Source: Linepithema humile
Taxonomy: Eukaryota; Arthropoda; Insecta; Hymenoptera; Formicidae
Assembly: GCF_040581485.1 (NCBI RefSeq)
Contig: NC_090132.1
Span: 11,419,001-11,483,000, forward strand
Direction: 5' to 3'
Length of the DNA stretch: 64,000 nucleotides
How positions within the stretch are numbered: position 1 is the first letter of the stretch; each line of letters begins with the position of its first letter. The notes beneath the pieces are model-generated. The model was not told the origin of the DNA. It did not search any database and saw only the letters and a program-made list of their open reading frames with translations. Shown here piece by piece: positions 1 to 10,349 of this stretch. A program made the position numbers and the translations under genes.

Positions 1-283
1 AATGTAAAAAAGGCGGCAGCGGTAATGGGACAGGTATGGGGGATAGGAAAGAGGAGATTTGGAAGGGACTGGGGGAAAAGATTATGGCTATTTGACAAAT
101 TGGTTTGGACGGTGCTAAGCTATGGGGTGGAAATTTGGGGATGGAAGGAAAGAGGGAGAATAGAAAGTATGGAGGAGAGATACTTAAGGTGGGTATTAGG
201 AGTGGAGACAAGAACACCGGGGTATATGGTAAGGGAGGAGATGCAGAGGATGAAACTGATAGTAAGGGCAAGTAGTAGAGCGA
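1..283 (+). pseudogene. 3' fragment of a non-LTR retrotransposon (reverse transcriptase C-terminus)
   Basis: An open frame from about position 25 reads as the region downstream of the RT catalytic core of a LINE, with the segment YGVEIWGW followed by a basic helix and RYLRWVLGVETRTPGY. These strings are typical of the thumb and linker of non-LTR reverse transcriptases. The purine-rich, Lys/Glu/Arg-rich codon use matches the LINE at 60200-62482, so the two are probably the same family, but they are not contiguous. Homology seems to end near 283, where the sequence turns into TATCGATAG-rich hAT end sequence. There is no start or catalytic core, so it cannot be functional. Confidence 0.7.
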
Positions 284-759
284 AGAACTATCGATGGTAC
301 TATCGATAGTTATCGATAGTCATCACTATCGAAAACAAGCAATAATTTTTTTTACTATCGATAGTTTTGATCAGGATAACCAACTAGCCAGTTTGTAAAA
401 CAATTTACTCTTATTGCACGTGTCACGTAAAAACTGCAGATGTACGGTATGTATATTACTAAAATTTGTATATGTCATTAAAATTTTAAATATCGAATAT
501 GTTGAATAAAATCTTATTATAATATTATATAATAGATATATTAAAAATAGACAATGAAATGTATTAAGAATTATATGATACTTTCAATTTTAGGTTATAT
601 TAAAGTTAAGAATTAGTAAAATCCTGAAACACGACGATGTCTTTGCAAAATTGCTTACCAAGAAAAAAAAAATAAAACAAATGGTATGATTATGGTAAAT
701 ATAATTGACAGAAATAAGAAGAAATTTAATGCTATTGTTTTTTTTTATTTATATTTTAG
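284..759 (+). mobile_element. hAT element 5' subterminal region
   Basis: Positions 284-370 contain four copies of the palindromic core ACTATCGATAG, a pattern of short subterminal repeats as expected for transposase binding near a hAT end. The rest, to 759, is AT-rich with no convincing gene. It ends in a polypyrimidine tract and TTTTAG at about 759, which reads as the splice acceptor for the transposase exon that follows. I could not define the exact outer terminus or its 8-bp target duplication. Confidence 0.5.
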
Positions 760-1955
760 AAGATTCGGAAAAAGATAAAACACCTTATAATAGTGGATCA
801 GATGAAACAACAGCTAGTGTTAGTTCTAGTACTGATTTACCTCCACGAAAGCTTAAAAGAAAAAAAATATTTACAGTATGGAAATATTTTTCAAAATCAA
901 GCGATTCAAGATATGCTAAGTGTATAACTTGCGGTAAAGAGTACAAAACTAGTGGTAACACTAGTAATTTAGCGGATCATATTAAAAGATTCCATCCTAT
1001 ATTTAATAACGTAGATTGTGATGATGCCTCTTTACCCAATACTAGTTCTAGTAGTAATACAAATTCACGACAAACAAGCTCTCGTTCAATTAGTCCTTTT
1101 TTCAAAAAATCTTTGCAATATAATAGCTCATCTCAAAGAAAAAAGGAATTAGACGAAGCTTTGGCTATAATGATAGCTACTGATTTTCAGCCATTTAATA
1201 TTGTTAATAATGTTGGTTTTAGAAAATTTATTCACCTTCTCGATCCGAAATATGCCTTACCAATAAATTTACCATAAAGGAAAACATAATGAAGAATCTT
1301 TATTTTCAAGCAAAAAATAAATTTAAAAAAATATTACATGACGTAAATTATGTTGCAATTACAACGGATTGTTGGACTTCTCAAGCAACAGAATTCTATT
1401 TGACAGCAACTTGTCAATTCATAAATAACAATTTTGAATTAAAAACTGCGTTGTTATCAACAAAACAATTATTAAAAAATCATACAGCTCAAAATTTAGC
1501 AGATATATTGCAGGATATTTTTAATGAATGGAACATTGGTAACAAAGTAGCTTGTATCGTGACGGATAACGCACAAAATATGGTGAAAATGTGCGAAATT
1601 TTGAAAAAGAAATATCTACCGTGTTATGCACACACACTGAATTTAGCAGTGCAGGAAAATTTAAACTTAGATTGCATTGAAGACATTTAAAAAAAATGTA
1701 AAAATAGTGCGATTTTTTAAATATAGTACAAATGCAACAGGAATATTTAATGAAGAGCAGAAAAATAAATTACATAATAATACAACTTATCCATTAAAAT
1801 TGGTGCAAGAAGTTACTACTCGTTGGAATAGTTTGTTGAACATGATCAGAAGAATAATAAAAACCAAAGATCCCCTTAATCGCGCACTTTTGAAAGTAAA
1901 AAAAGCACCTGCTCCGTTATCTGCAGAAGAGATAGTTATTTTGAGCGAAATTGAA
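760..1955 (+). pseudogene. hAT transposase, N-terminal two thirds (BED zinc finger), frameshifted
   Basis: The exon opens after the acceptor at about 759. It encodes a BED-type zinc finger (CITCGKEYKT then HIKRFHP, C-x2-C...H-x4-H) at about 900-1000, and then the hAT catalytic region with TTDCWTS at 1360-1380, TDNAQNM near 1563 and CYAHTLNLAVQ near 1622. The frame is lost near 1260 and again near 1680, each by about one base, so no intact product is possible. The last codons before 1955 continue in frame at 27685, on the far side of the Polinton. The domain order is normal for ZBED-like hAT transposases. Confidence 0.85.
1950..1955. repeat. Polinton target-site duplication, left copy (ATTGAA)
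   Basis: ATTGAA directly abuts the left TIR and is repeated at 27685-27690 directly after the right TIR. A 6-bp duplication is the Polinton hallmark, and here it sits inside the hAT transposase coding sequence. Confidence 0.95.
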
Positions 1956-2484
1956 AGTAGCTATACTATGGGGGTTCTAACCCATGGGGCAATGAGGGGG
2001 GTGCGGGTGAAGAGGGGAAGAGGGGTATCGGATAACAGTGGAGGGGGTAATAACGTCATCGTTTTTGGAGGAGAGGGGGTAAATGTGGAGTGGTAGGGGT
2101 ATCAGATTACAATAATTTCCGGAAGATAAGGATTGTTAATACAAATCGCGAGATAAGGATTCCCGGAAAAGATAAGGATTGTTTATTGGAAAGAGAACTG
2201 TTTACATCCTATGGTTTTTTTCTACACATCAAAGTAGAGCGCCATGTTGTTGGAATCGCAATGTTTATAGTATGTAGGTTCGTGCAGGTTTACGGATTGC
2301 GTCATCGCTGTATTTTAGAACAAAAGCCCATAGCAACAGGCAGCCACGTCAACATTTTTCGGCGCCATGTTGTTAGATTTCAATTTTGTATGCAACAAAA
2401 TAATTCCCGGAAGAGATAAGATGAGGATTGTTAATGCAAATCGATAGTTTTAATCAGTGTCGTGTGCAACAAGCGGGTATATAA
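1956..2484 (+). repeat. Polinton left terminal inverted repeat (529 bp)
   Basis: It matches the reverse complement of 27156-27684 base for base in the parts compared, apart from one difference near 2434. The TIR includes GC-rich tracts (1971-2090) and several GATAAGGATT-type short repeats (2120-2190). Its inner edge falls inside the TATA box of the first gene. A 109-codon frame at 2090-2419 exists in both TIRs but looks incidental. Confidence 0.95.
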
Positions 2485-2516
2485 AGCATGTGAAAAAGAA
2501 TAGGGAACCATCAGTC
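2478..2516 (+). promoter_or_regulatory. TIR-borne core promoter (TATA + initiator) for the first Polinton gene
   Basis: TATATAAA at 2478-2485 is followed 33 bp downstream by an arthropod initiator-like TCAGT at 2511-2515. The upstream block GTGTCGTGTGCAACAAGCGG recurs upstream of PolB and in the right TIR. Confidence 0.7.
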
Positions 2517-2568
2517 GTTCGAAATCATTGTGAAAATCACTAGTTCGCTGTGACGTTTACTAGCAACG

Positions 2569-3313
2569 ATGTTTTGCACCATGTCAACCGTGAATAATCA
2601 GATCAACGAACAGCAGAGTGCGAAGAAGCTGCAATTACCTAACGTGTAAGTTGACTCTCTTACTATTTGCACTTTTAAACTCACCGCCATTGTTACACTT
2701 TGAACTCACGCAAGCTTTTATCCACAGAAATAAAAGTAATTCACCAAGTAATTCACCAAGAAGCATGATCACGCCTCCCAGAATTTTAGCTAGAAGATAC
2801 CCGTTGACAAAAACCGGCTATAAATATCTGGATATCGGAATCAATATTTCTACGCCGAGCCACATAGAAATCGCTCTCGGTGACAACCATGGCAGAGAGA
2901 TACATTTTACATACAACATGTGGAAGATCCTCCTGGATCAACGACATGCCATCCACCATTTCTTTAACAATGATGAAGACAAAGCACATGCATCATCTCA
3001 AACCATCGAACATGTCACGCTACGGTTTGGAAAGATAAATAATCTAAAAGTGCTGCGTCTGGAAACATCAACGGTGTGTTTAGCAATGTCACACAACACC
3101 ATATATAACATGATCGCTCTCGAGTATTGTGTGGATCGTATCGTTCAATCGTTGAACAACGTCACTAGTATGGTCGACATCAAGTTCACACACTTTCGAA
3201 AAATCGCGAGCGGTGCGAAGGATCCCATCGCGGTGATACGTGAGAGCGAATCGTTCGATAAGAATGATATAATCGATTGTGAGCTGTTAGCTCAGGTCTT
3301 TGGATCGCAATAA
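2569..3313 (+). CDS. Polinton accessory protein, 220 aa, two exons (function unknown)
   Basis: The gene is best read as exons 2569-2645 and 2728-3313. The 82-bp intron has GTAAGT and a pyrimidine-rich TCCACAG acceptor, and splicing keeps the frame. A second in-frame ATG is at 2581. The product has a Ser/Asn/Pro-rich N-terminus (SNSPSNSPRS) and then a compact domain with DIGINISTPSHIEIALGD, HFTYNMWKILLDQRHAI and LRLETSTVCLAMS. This beta-rich then helical pattern recalls small ssDNA-binding PC4-like domains, but that is only a guess. It is the first gene downstream of the left TIR promoter and precedes PolB in the same orientation. No known catalytic motif is visible. Confidence 0.75.
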
Positions 3314-3480
3314 TTCTAGCATATCACATACTTTATTGTTAAAATATTTTCACCATCATAATGTATTTATTAGATGCATCTGTTTAATAAATATTATTTC
3401 AATTAAATTATTTTTTATTATCTCGACTATATACCTTTCTCACCCTATCCGCTATACCGACTTATCCTACAACGCGCGCA

Positions 3481-3765
3481 TCAAAGTAGAGTGTCTGTTT
3501 AAATCGCGTCATCGCTGTATTTTAGAACAAAGAGGTAGCATTTGAGCGCCGTTTCTTAGAGGGTGTGATAAGGATTGTTAATACAAATTGTAGGCATCGC
3601 CATGTTGCTAGATGCGTAATCACGTTTGGAGGAGAGGGGGTAAATGTGGAGTGGTAGGGGTATCAGATTACAATAATTTCCGGAAGATAAGAATTGTTAA
3701 TACAAACATGAGCCATTGTTATGCTTATAGTTAGTGTCGTGTGCAACAAACGGGTATATAAAGCG
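3481..3765 (+). repeat. Internal partial copy of the TIR carrying a third copy of the promoter
   Basis: Segments of the TIR recur here in the same order: the block corresponding to about 2235-2320, the 70-bp block corresponding to 2059-2130, and the GTGTCGTGTGCAACAA block. They end in TATATAAA at 3755-3762, just upstream of PolB. This looks like reuse of the terminal promoter module for the polymerase gene. Confidence 0.8.
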
Positions 3766-3800
3766 AGTGAGAAAAATATGAATCTTCAAAATCATTCGCA

Positions 3801-6800
3801 ATGGAGAAGGAGCGCGATCTTACCGTACGAGCAGCGAATATCAAAACGACGGGAGAGTTCCTTCCATGGGACTACGAGTGCAACGAGTACCTCGATTCTC
3901 TCAAGGAACAATGTCGCAAGAGACAACGCACCGGAGTAGTCAACTCTCTGGTGGCGCAAATTGCGCGTCTGGAGGGTGTGAGGGACGCCCTGCACGAGCG
4001 TTTCGTACCCATCGGTGCTGGATACGGTGGATACGAGAAGAAGGGCTACACGTGGAAGGAGATCGAGACGGCGTTTAGGAACCGTGTGCTGACGGGTGTG
4101 GTTGTCAATCGCGAATACATCGATCCTCGTGAATTTTTTGAAAATGTAAAAAATACGGTTATCGAGCGGATCCAGGGCGTCATGGCGGAACACAACAGCG
4201 TCAAGATTAACACCGCGTTCAACGGGGAATTCGTCGCGGGCGACAAGACTGCCGTGAAGACCATCGCCACCAAAAATTGCGAGTTGTTTCCCACATCCGA
4301 TCTCAACGAGTGGTACACGCGGCACGTGGAGGATGATATTCTGGCGGCTTTGGAGGAGTTTCAGGAACGCGATAGCGGATGGGCGTTGTCGCGTATCCTG
4401 AATCTCACCGTCAATGTGAACAAGTTCAATCCTCTGCACGCGGGATGCCACATCGAGTTACCGTGGCAAATTATGCTAAAAAGGGCTGTGGTCAACGTGC
4501 AATCGACGGACAATGCATGTTTCGCGTGGGCGGTGGTAGCAGCTTTACATCCGGCGGAAAAGTACCCGGAAAGAGTATCGCAGTACCCGCACTATTCAAC
4601 GGTGTTGAATCTGTGCGGCATCGAGTTCCCCGTGACGCTGTCACAAATATCAAAGTTCGAGAAACTAAACGCCATCTCCGTCAACGTCTTCACCACCGAA
4701 GACTCAAAAATCGTCCCTCTGCGGCTCGCCGATGACAAAAAGGAGAAGCACGTCAACCTGCTATACGTGCGTAAAAACAACGATGCACACTTTGCGTGCA
4801 TAAAGAACCTGCCGCGGTTGGTGAGCTCACAACTGAGCATGCACAAATGTAAAAAGTACATTTGCGATCGGTAAGTAAAAACACATTTATAGAATAATTC
4901 GAAACTTTATTCACAGTATTAATCATACAAATTATTACAGGTGTCTACACTACTTTTATACACGGGAGAAATTATCGGCGCACAGCGTCGACTGCGGGAA
5001 AATGAACGACTGCGCCGTCGTTCTCCCCAGCGAGGACGACGAGTGGCTGACGTTCCGGAATTACAATCGGAAGGAGCGGCTCCCGTTCGTAGTGTACGCC
5101 GATCTCGAATGTACGCTCGAGAAAAAGGTGGATCAGGACGGTACTACTTACGCCTACCAACATCACAGAGCCTATAGCGTAGGATTTTATGTAAGTTGCA
5201 CGTACGATAATTCTTTATCTAGTTTTAAGTCGTATCGCGGTGAGGATTGCGTGACGTGGTTCGTCAACGAACTTCACGATTTGGCGCGCCGTGTGAAAGC
5301 GATCCTCACCACCGTCGTCCCCATGGCGGATCTTACGCGGGAAGAATCGGAAAAATTCCGTAGCACCGCGACGTGCCACGTGTGCGAGAAACCGTTTACG
5401 CCGGACGACACGCGGGTGCGCGATCATTGTCATCTGACCGGGCGTTACCGCGGTGCCGCGCACTCGTCGTGCAATCTAAATTACAAAGACTCCAACGTTA
5501 TCCCGGTGATATTTCACAATTTATCCGGTTACGACGCGCATTTCATTATTAAAGACGTTGCCAATGCCTTTGAAGGCAACGTCGAATTGTTACCGCTGAC
5601 GAAAGAGCGATACATTTCTTTTACAAAAAATGTTAAAGATACCATGGATCAAAAATCAAAATTGTGTATAAAATTACGGTTTATTGATTCGTTTAAATTT
5701 CTCAGTACAAGTCTCGACAAATTGGCATTATATTTAACTGTGGATGAATTAAAGATTACACGATCGGAATTCAATCATTTATCCGCGGAACATTTCAATT
5801 TGCTTACTCGGAAAGGTGTGTTTCCCTACGAGTACGTCGACAGCGTCGACAAGCTCCGGGACACAAGCCTGCCATCGCGCGAATCGTTTTACAGCTCGCT
5901 CACCGGAGAAACGGTATCCGAGAGTGATTACGCGCACGCGACAAACGTCTGGCAAACTTTTTCGATCGAAGATCTAGGTCAATACAGCGATTTGTATCTA
6001 AAAACAGACGTTCTTTTGTTGGCGGATATTTTCGAAAATTTTCGAAACATGTCTATAAAGAGTTACGGTTTAGATCCCGCTCATTATTACACTCTACCGG
6101 GATACACGTGGGACGCTATGTTGAAGTACACGTGTGTAAAATTCGAGTTGCTCACGGACATCGATATGGTACTGTTTGTCGAGCGCGGTATACGCGGTGG
6201 TCTCAGCCAATGCTCCAACCGATACGCCGCCGCCAACAACAAATACATGCCATCCTACGACCCATCGGAACCGTCGTCGTACCTAATGTACTATGATGTA
6301 AACAACTTGTACGGCTGGGCGATGTGTCAACCGTTGCCCTACGCCAAATTTCGATGGGTCGATGATGTCGAAAACTTTAACGTAATGTCCGTTGCATCCG
6401 ATTCGGCTACCGGTTATGTGCTGGAAGTCGATCTCGAGTACCCGGTGAATCTTCACGACGCGCACTCCGATCTGCCGTTCTGCCCGACGCGCGATAAGCC
6501 GCCCGGCAAGCGGGAGATCAAATTACTCGCCACGCTGTGCAATAAGCAGCGTTATGTCATCCACTACCGTAATCTGCAGCAATGCGTGCGACACGGTCTG
6601 CGAATTGCAAAGATTCACCGCGTACTGCAATTCGCGCAATCTCCGTGGCTCCGCGGATACATAGAACTAAATACACAGTTTCGGACACGGGCGACAAACG
6701 ATTTCGAGAAAAATTTATACAAATTGATGAACAACGCCGTTTTCGGCAAAACCATGGAGAATGTGCGAAATCACACGGATGTACGACTCGTTACACAGTG

Positions 6801-7509
6801 GGAGGGACGGTACGGAGCGGAGGCTATGATCGCGAAACCGAATTTCCACAGCCGAAGCGTGTTCTCGGAGAATCTGATTGCCGTAGAGTTGCGAAAACTC
6901 GAAGTGAAATTCGACAAGCCGATCTACGTGGGTATGTGCATCCTCGACATATCCAAGACCTGCTTGTACGAGTTTCACTACGAGTACATGGCGCCTCTCT
7001 ACCGCGACAATTGTAAAATTATGTACACCGATACCGACAGTCTGATATACTTTCTGCACTGCGAGGACGCGTATCGGGATATGAAACGTGATATATCCAA
7101 ATTCGACACGAGCGACTACTCCGAGGACAACGTTTACGGTATGCCGCGCGCCAACAAGAAAGTACCCGGTCTGATGAAAGACGAGAACAACGGCGCGATC
7201 ATGACGGAATTTGTCGGACTGAGAGCGAAGATGTACGCGTTGAGAGTCACCGGTCAAAAAGACACCAAAAAGGTTAAAGGTGTAAAAAAGAGTGTAGTCG
7301 CTAGAACGATAACGTTCGACAATTACACTCGGTGTCTCAACGCCGAAATCGAGCTGACGCGGCGTCAATCGTGCATCCGCTCAAAGTTGCACGAGGTGTA
7401 CACCGTGTCGGAGTCGAAGCTCGCGCTCAGTCCGTACGACGATAAGCGGCACGTCGTATCCGGTTCCACCGACACTCTACCATGGGGACATCGCGAGATA
7501 CATTTGTAA
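3801..7509 (+). CDS. Protein-primed family B DNA polymerase of Polinton (pPolB), 1212 aa, two exons
   Basis: Exons are 3801-4870 and 4941-7509. The 70-bp intron (GTAAGT...TTACAG) restores frame exactly. The product replicates the element DNA with protein priming. From the N-terminus: about 345 residues of unassigned region; a zinc-finger-like CKKYICDRCLHYF...H...C that is split by the intron; ExoI DLE (about residue 411); a CHVCE...DHCHLTGRYRGAAH cysteine/histidine cluster like endonuclease VII zinc modules (about 502-534); ExoII HNLSGYD (about 554); ExoIII YLKTD (about 709); polymerase motif A DVNNLYGWAM (about 809); motif B NNAVFGKTM; and motif C YTDTDS (about 1052). All catalytic aspartates are visible and the frame is intact. 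The TATA box lies at 3755-3762. An out-of-frame ATG at 3778 precedes the chosen start. AATAAA lies at about 7600. Confidence 0.95.
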
Positions 7510-7667
7510 ATAATGCGTAGTAATTTATATAGTTTAATATTTTATGTATTATTGTTATTAGTTTTTTAAATGTATATATATTGTAACATATTGTAGTAAT
7601 AAAGAACACCATTGTATATATATGTATAATAGTTTATTATAATACAATGTAAAATATACACAGTTTA
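7510..7667. other. Convergent 3' region between PolB and integrase
   Basis: AT-rich spacer with AATAAA near 7600 for the plus-strand polymerase gene and AT-rich 3' flank for the minus-strand integrase gene. No other feature is seen. Confidence 0.5.
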
Positions 7668-8608
7668 TTACAATACATCGTCTTTATTTATCCAAGAGTT
7701 GTGCGAATTGTCGAATCCCAACCACTTTACAAACACCTCATTGCGTCCTTTCGGCGCAGCACCTTCTCCACGAGATAAACGTCGGGTTGAGCGGTCTTGA
7801 GCAATTCGTGCTCGTAAAAGCCTCCCGCGACCTGATCTCCGCGATAATCTTTAATCAGATACGTCACAGGATTGGTACGTTGCACCGTGGCGATCTTAAA
7901 CACCTCCGTCGACCAATTCGGCGTGTATCCTTTCTCGAATACAGTTTTGAATTTGCTCACGCGCACCGAATCACCCACCCTGAATTTCGCCGGTGCGGCA
8001 ATTTTTATGTTACTGTACACGGTGTTCAAGAGTCCCTTTGCGATCGCGGGAGTGACATCGATCGGACGCATACCGATCGTACGATGTTTACGACTGTTGT
8101 ATTCCGAGACCAATCGCGGTAAATCGTCGATCCACTTGTACGATCCCGCGAGCGTAAAAAACTTCCACATTTCGTTCTTCAACGTGCGATTGAATCGTTC
8201 CACCACCGAAGCCTTCATGACCGAGTATGTCGAATAATGATTGATGCCGTGTTTCTTGACAAGATTTTGGAAATCTCTGTTGTAAAATTCTTTTCCATGG
8301 TCGGTCTGCAAGTTTTTCGGAATTCTCTCCCTAAATATCGCGGAAAATGCTTTGGACGTTTCGATTCCACCTTTGGTCTTTAAGGGCACGGCCCACGCGT
8401 ACTTGCTCAGCACATCGATAACGGTTAGAATGTAGTTGCAGCCGCGGTTGGATCGCGAGTACGGTCTCATCTCGACAATGTCAGCCTGCCACAAATCGTC
8501 GTATCCTTTCACGACGACTGGCCGACGCGTAAAGTTTCTTCTCGCCGGTGCGTGGAGCTCGTCCACGAGCGATCTCCTCTCCAGGCTCACCGCTTCCTTC
8601 TTGCTCAT
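7668..8608 (-). pseudogene. Polinton integrase (DDE, retroviral type) with frameshifted C-terminal chromodomain
   Basis: The 293-aa open frame (8608 to 7727) shows the catalytic triad in normal order: D in QADIVEM, D in TDHGKEFYN and E in ASVVERFNR. It is followed by the SH3-like segment KFRVGDSVRVSKFKTVF. The frame then starts a chromodomain (VYLVEKVLRR) but ends after a few shifted residues. The rest of the chromodomain (FVKWLGF...WINKDDVL) is read in another frame down to a stop at 7668. The shift looks like one lost base near 7756. The protein catalyses strand transfer for insertion. No N-terminal zinc domain is seen upstream. The catalytic core is intact, so partial activity is possible. 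Confidence 0.9.
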
Positions 8609-8736
8609 TGTGATTCGTTTTGCTTCTTCTTCTTCATCGCATCATCGTAGTATTCGATGAAATTTTTGCAGCTTGTTACGACTGTGTACTAGAAGACTCC
8701 GAGGAGGAATTTTCGGTGTTTTTGAAAGAATTTATC

Positions 8737-9186
8737 CTACCGATATTGATGCAAAAGTTGTGCTCTTCCATCGAGTAGCGCCACACTCTCGTCGAGGAGA
8801 CCTTTCAGATCGTGAATCTGTCGTTCCAACGCCACGTATCTGGTCTCGATGTAATCGTCGTGGTCTCTCTTCCAGGTCCGCTCGGTATTCTCCGAATCTT
8901 CGAGTCTCGAAAGTACTTCTCGCTTAAAATTTTCACAGAGCATACGATTTCGATTCTCACGATCGCTCATAAGCTTGAGGTGATGATCCAGATGCAGCTT
9001 GTTGACGGCGTCGGTGTCCGCTTCAGGGTCGGCGAGATGTCTGATCACGCGCGACTTGGCGTTGAAAACCTCACCATCCTTGCAGAGACAATTCTCGCGC
9101 ACGTAATTCTTCGAGACTCCGCCGCTCTGTCTCGTCACCCTGGCGCTTCCTCCTCCTAGCTGTAGTCCGAATTTGTTGATAGACAT
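8737..9186 (-). CDS. Conserved Polinton protein, 149 aa, possible coiled-coil structural protein
   Basis: The product starts MSINKFGLQLGGG and contains NYVRENCLCKDGEVFNAKSRVIRHLADPEADTD in its first half. The second half (about residues 85-149) is charged, heptad-like and likely coiled coil. The phrase around RHLADPEADTDAVNK recalls phage-like tail or fibre proteins, but this is weak. It lies between the integrase and the next minus-strand gene. A possible donor right after the last codons (GGTAGGAT on the minus strand) and an acceptor near 8686 would add about a dozen residues, which I cannot prove. No enzymatic motif is visible. Confidence 0.7.
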   Translation of the reverse strand: MSINKFGLQLGGGSARVTRQSGGVSKNYVRENCLCKDGEVFNAKSRVIRHLADPEADTDAVNKLHLDHHLKLMSDRENRNRMLCENFKREVLSRLEDSENTERTWKRDHDDYIETRYVALERQIHDLKGLLDESVALLDGRAQLLHQYR

Positions 9187-9234
9187 TCCTGTAGCATCAC
9201 ACGAGCAATACTGGCGATAGTTGAAAAGCTGTGA

Positions 9235-10335
9235 TCAATTTATAATCAGACCGGCTTCGCGCAGTTCCTCGATAATCGAGAGAAACTCGTTATCGTGCGC
9301 GTTGTTTCCCGCCTGACGGGAGGCGTCCAGCAATCGAAGGCGATCCACCAATTCGTTCGGATCATCCCAGTGCACGTAATCGACCGCGTTGTCGGTCACA
9401 GTGATGGTCTGTGGTACGTTACACTTGGGTAACGTGCGACCCACACCTCTCTTGTCGAGATGTGCAACACCTCCACCTTTCTTAGATATCAGAGGTGTGA
9501 TGATATGTTTGTATTTGTATCCTTTGTTTCCCAAAACAGGTAAATGCGCGTTATGACCGCGTCTGTGAGCGTTAGTAGCGAGTAGTATGCTCTTGTACTT
9601 TTGTTTGTCAGCCTCCGTACACAGCGTATCGTCGGGAAGTCTTTTGAATATTAATTCAAACAGGCCGGGTGTGCCAGCGTATTTCACACCGTCCACGATC
9701 ACATTGTCGTCTTTATCAATGTCGAAGGTCTTGTCCCCGAGAAACGTTCCCGCATCGTTGAAGTATACACCGTACACGTTGTCGATCCCTCTCTTCTTGT
9801 CACCGCTCAAGAGCTCCCCGATGTACTCTTGACCCAGCGGACCCATTTGGCCGTACAGAGCTTCCCGACCATCGGACGTTTGCATCGTCTGTCTCACGGA
9901 TGTTACGAAAGACGGGTCCGTGGTTTCGAACACGTTTTCGGTCGGTAAATATGTCGGCGCTTCAAACACCAATTTTTGCGGCTGGAACGGAGTCGAGGCT
10001 TGTATCGGTGGCGTCAATGGGGTCTGTATCGGTGTCGTCAACGAGGTACGCTTGATTTTCTTCTTCTTCTCAGAGCTTGTCCGCTTTCGTTTGATGTCCG
10101 GTTCGTTTTTAATCTCGAGATCGTCAACCGAATCAACGTCACCCTTGATGTTCTCGACGATTCGTTTCAACGGTTCTACGATCGGTTTCAACCGTTTCTC
10201 CAATTGCACCTCTTGCTCCACTCTACCCGTCTTCAACGTCCGATGCTTCTTGCGAATCGACTCGCTCGTACGAGCGATTTCCTTCGCGATCTTCTCCCTC
10301 TCGTCGATATCTTTCGTGTCAAGCGTCATCGTCAA
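9235..10335 (-). CDS. Conserved Polinton protein, 366 aa (DUF8207-like)
   Basis: The N-terminal third (about residues 1-110) is charged and helical, with a basic stretch KRKRTSSEKKKKIKR that could be a nuclear signal, then a Thr/Pro-rich linker. The C-terminal half has the well-conserved block DNVYGVYFNDAGTFLGDK, GTPGLFELIFKRLPDD and NAHRRGHNAHLPVLGNKGYKY. I recall this arrangement from arthropod element-encoded proteins carrying the DUF8207 family, whose function is unknown. The gene starts 14 bp downstream of the packaging ATPase stop on the same strand, which suggests co-expression and perhaps a virion or packaging role. The frame is intact. Confidence 0.8.
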   Translation of the reverse strand: MTMTLDTKDIDEREKIAKEIARTSESIRKKHRTLKTGRVEQEVQLEKRLKPIVEPLKRIVENIKGDVDSVDDLEIKNEPDIKRKRTSSEKKKKIKRTSLTTPIQTPLTPPIQASTPFQPQKLVFEAPTYLPTENVFETTDPSFVTSVRQTMQTSDGREALYGQMGPLGQEYIGELLSGDKKRGIDNVYGVYFNDAGTFLGDKTFDIDKDDNVIVDGVKYAGTPGLFELIFKRLPDDTLCTEADKQKYKSILLATNAHRRGHNAHLPVLGNKGYKYKHIITPLISKKGGGVAHLDKRGVGRTLPKCNVPQTITVTDNAVDYVHWDDPNELVDRLRLLDASRQAGNNAHDNEFLSIIEELREAGLIIN

Positions 10336-10349
10336 CGTCTCGAGAACAA

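Noticed and set aside
2090..2419. 109-codon open frame present identically in both Polinton TIRs
   Set aside because: Identity follows from the TIRs themselves; there is no promoter, no domain, and its composition reflects short non-coding repeats.
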